From NCBI RefSeq assembly GCF_001429765.1, contig NZ_LMJB01000006.1, positions 1 to 64,000 of the forward strand: a stretch of 64,000 nucleotides of DNA, given 5' to 3'. This document shows positions 63,377 to 64,000 of this stretch, piece by piece. A program made the position numbers and the translations under genes. Within the stretch, counting starts at the first letter, position 1. The number at the start of each line of letters is the position of its first letter. This DNA comes from Flavobacterium sp. Root901. Its GTDB lineage: Bacteria; Bacteroidota; Bacteroidia; Flavobacteriales; Flavobacteriaceae. The notes beneath the pieces were generated by a model. That model worked only from the letters and a program-made list of their open reading frames with translations, was not told the origin of the DNA and did no database searches.

Positions 63377-63520
63377 ATGGCGAAAATTTACTCAAAAAAG
63401 GCATTAGCTTCTAAAGATTTAAAACCAAAAAAAGAAGTTGTTTCTTTTTTACTAAGCTATTCACAAGCTCTTAAAGTTGTGAAAATTGAAGATAAAAGTT
63501 TTGAGATTATAGCTAATTAA
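63377..63520 (+). CDS. 47-residue small basic protein downstream of the ECF sigma gene
   Basis: ATG 63377 to TAA 63520 encodes MAKIYSKKALASKDLKPKKE followed by VVSFLLSYSQALKVVKIED and a short FEIIAN end. Nine of the first 19 residues are Lys, Ser or Arg-like polar, then a compact amphipathic core; no membrane helix. Codon use is like neighbouring genes. I recall nearly identical short proteins behind this sigma factor in other flavobacteria, which would support a real gene. A role as sigma partner is only an inference from position. Confidence 0.7.
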   Translation: MAKIYSKKALASKDLKPKKEVVSFLLSYSQALKVVKIEDKSFEIIAN

Positions 63521-63582
63521 ACAGCCCGCTGCTCTGGTCGGATGTTTATTTCAAAAGAAAAACCAAATGGTCGTTTTGGTTT

Positions 63583-63625
63583 AAAACTCACTACTTGTAT
63601 GAAGATACAAGTAGTGAGTTTTTTT
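63583..63625 (+). terminator. Very strong terminator after the sigma/small-protein unit
   Basis: 17-bp perfect arms (63584-63600 and 63605-63621; left arm AAACTCACTACTTGTAT) with a GAAG tetraloop, then T run. Confidence 0.95.
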
Positions 63626-63917
63626 ATGCTCAAAATTTAAATTACTGTTTAATGCCCTAAAGGGCTTTTATGACCGATTATTTGTCAGTTCATTTACTTC
63701 CAATGAATGAAAAGTGAGTGTTGCAATTAAACACTGTTTTTGTTAAAATCTAATATTTTTATCAAAAAAATTTCTTTATTCAATTATTAATTTTATTTTA
63801 GTTAAAAAATAATTACAATTTTATTAAAAATGAAGAATTTTTCGTATTAAAACAATTAGATCAAATAATTTTTAGATAAATAATTAAAAAATATGTTTAA
63901 CAAATAACCAGAAATTT
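63626..63917. other. AT-rich region, no gene seen
   Basis: It contains a small GCCC-TAAA-GGGC hairpin followed by TTTTA (63654-63669), possibly a second weak terminator. Otherwise it is more than 75 percent A/T with no open frame of note. It probably forms the upstream region of whatever begins near 63918. Confidence 0.4.
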
Positions 63918-64000
63918 ATGAAGAAAAACTACACTGCTTTATTTCGTTTTGTTTGTATTGTCTCTTAGTGTTCTGCTAAGAAATTAAAATTCTGAAAAAT
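63918..64000 (+). pseudogene. Possible disrupted start of an exported protein at the window edge
   Basis: ATG 63918 begins MKKNYTALFRFVCIVS and stops at TAG (63966-63968). The start has the positively charged, hydrophobic look of flavobacterial signal peptides, and shifting frame within the T-rich stretch near 63950 would continue the hydrophobic run (VLSLSVLL), but that frame also stops (TAA near 63985). Either a decayed gene start, a sequencing indel in a T-run, or chance. Only 83 bases are visible. Confidence 0.25.

Overview
The window looks like a chromosomal segment of a Flavobacterium-type member of the Bacteroidota. The evidence is low GC with strong A/T codon bias, Bacteroidota promoter elements (TTTG about 19 bp from TAnnTTTG), almost no Shine-Dalgarno sites, a SusC/SusD pair, type IX secretion (T9SS) C-terminal domains, flavobacterial families (DUF4834, DUF3810, DUF4268, triple-tyrosine regulators) and flavobacterial-style intergenic repeats. 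I see no rRNA, tRNA, CRISPR array, insertion sequence or prophage. Most of the window is housekeeping with accessory islands.

Layout. 0-5.3 kb: tail of a glucosamine-6-phosphate deaminase-like gene, a DUF3820 gene, pyrG, yidC and a MORN-repeat protein. 5.5-8 kb: a DUF4956 membrane protein converging on an exported protein with the domain order of plant glucan, water dikinases. 8-15 kb: mnmA, a secreted subtilase, a flavin oxidoreductase and a very large secreted delta-60-repeat protein. 15-22 kb: DUF4268, Nudix, acyltransferase, an ECF sigma/membrane protein pair, DUF3810, pepD and a carboxypeptidase-regulatory-domain protein. 22-27 kb: DEAD-box helicase, rdgB, ABC exporter and DUF2809. 27-31 kb: a GH88 hydrolase followed by three paralogous lipoproteins, the last joined to a membrane-anchored protein. 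31-34 kb: a GltS-like FMN protein and a NYN-LOTUS protein.

34-37 kb: a denitrification unit on the minus strand. It has a copper nitrite reductase fused to cytochrome c (nirK), a NirV-type SUMF1 protein and an SCO copper chaperone, behind a near-perfect FNR/DNR-type palindrome placed about 42 bp upstream of the predicted transcription start. 37-41 kb: an alpha-oxoamine synthase (serine palmitoyltransferase or cysteate acyltransferase type) close to a long GNAT protein resembling bacterial ceramide synthase. This is a candidate sphingolipid/sulfonolipid locus. 41-47 kb: DUF4834, YfhO, glycosyltransferase and flippase genes, probably for surface glycan or glycolipid assembly. 47.7-50.5 kb: uvrA.

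50.7-62.4 kb: a complete beta-glucan (laminarin-type) utilisation locus. It contains a membrane-spanning triple-tyrosine/LuxR regulator, SusC, SusD, a surface glycan-binding lipoprotein with a duplicated C-terminal domain, a GH16 lipoprotein and a smaller secreted GH16. The window ends with an ECF sigma factor, a 47-residue conserved-looking small protein, a very strong hairpin terminator and a disrupted signal-peptide-like start.

The observations I consider most worth following are the exported GWD-like dikinase, the lipoprotein paralog family with its internal duplication, the nitrite reductase control region and the lipid-synthesis pair. Family assignments come from recognising motifs in the translated sequence. 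No database search was run.
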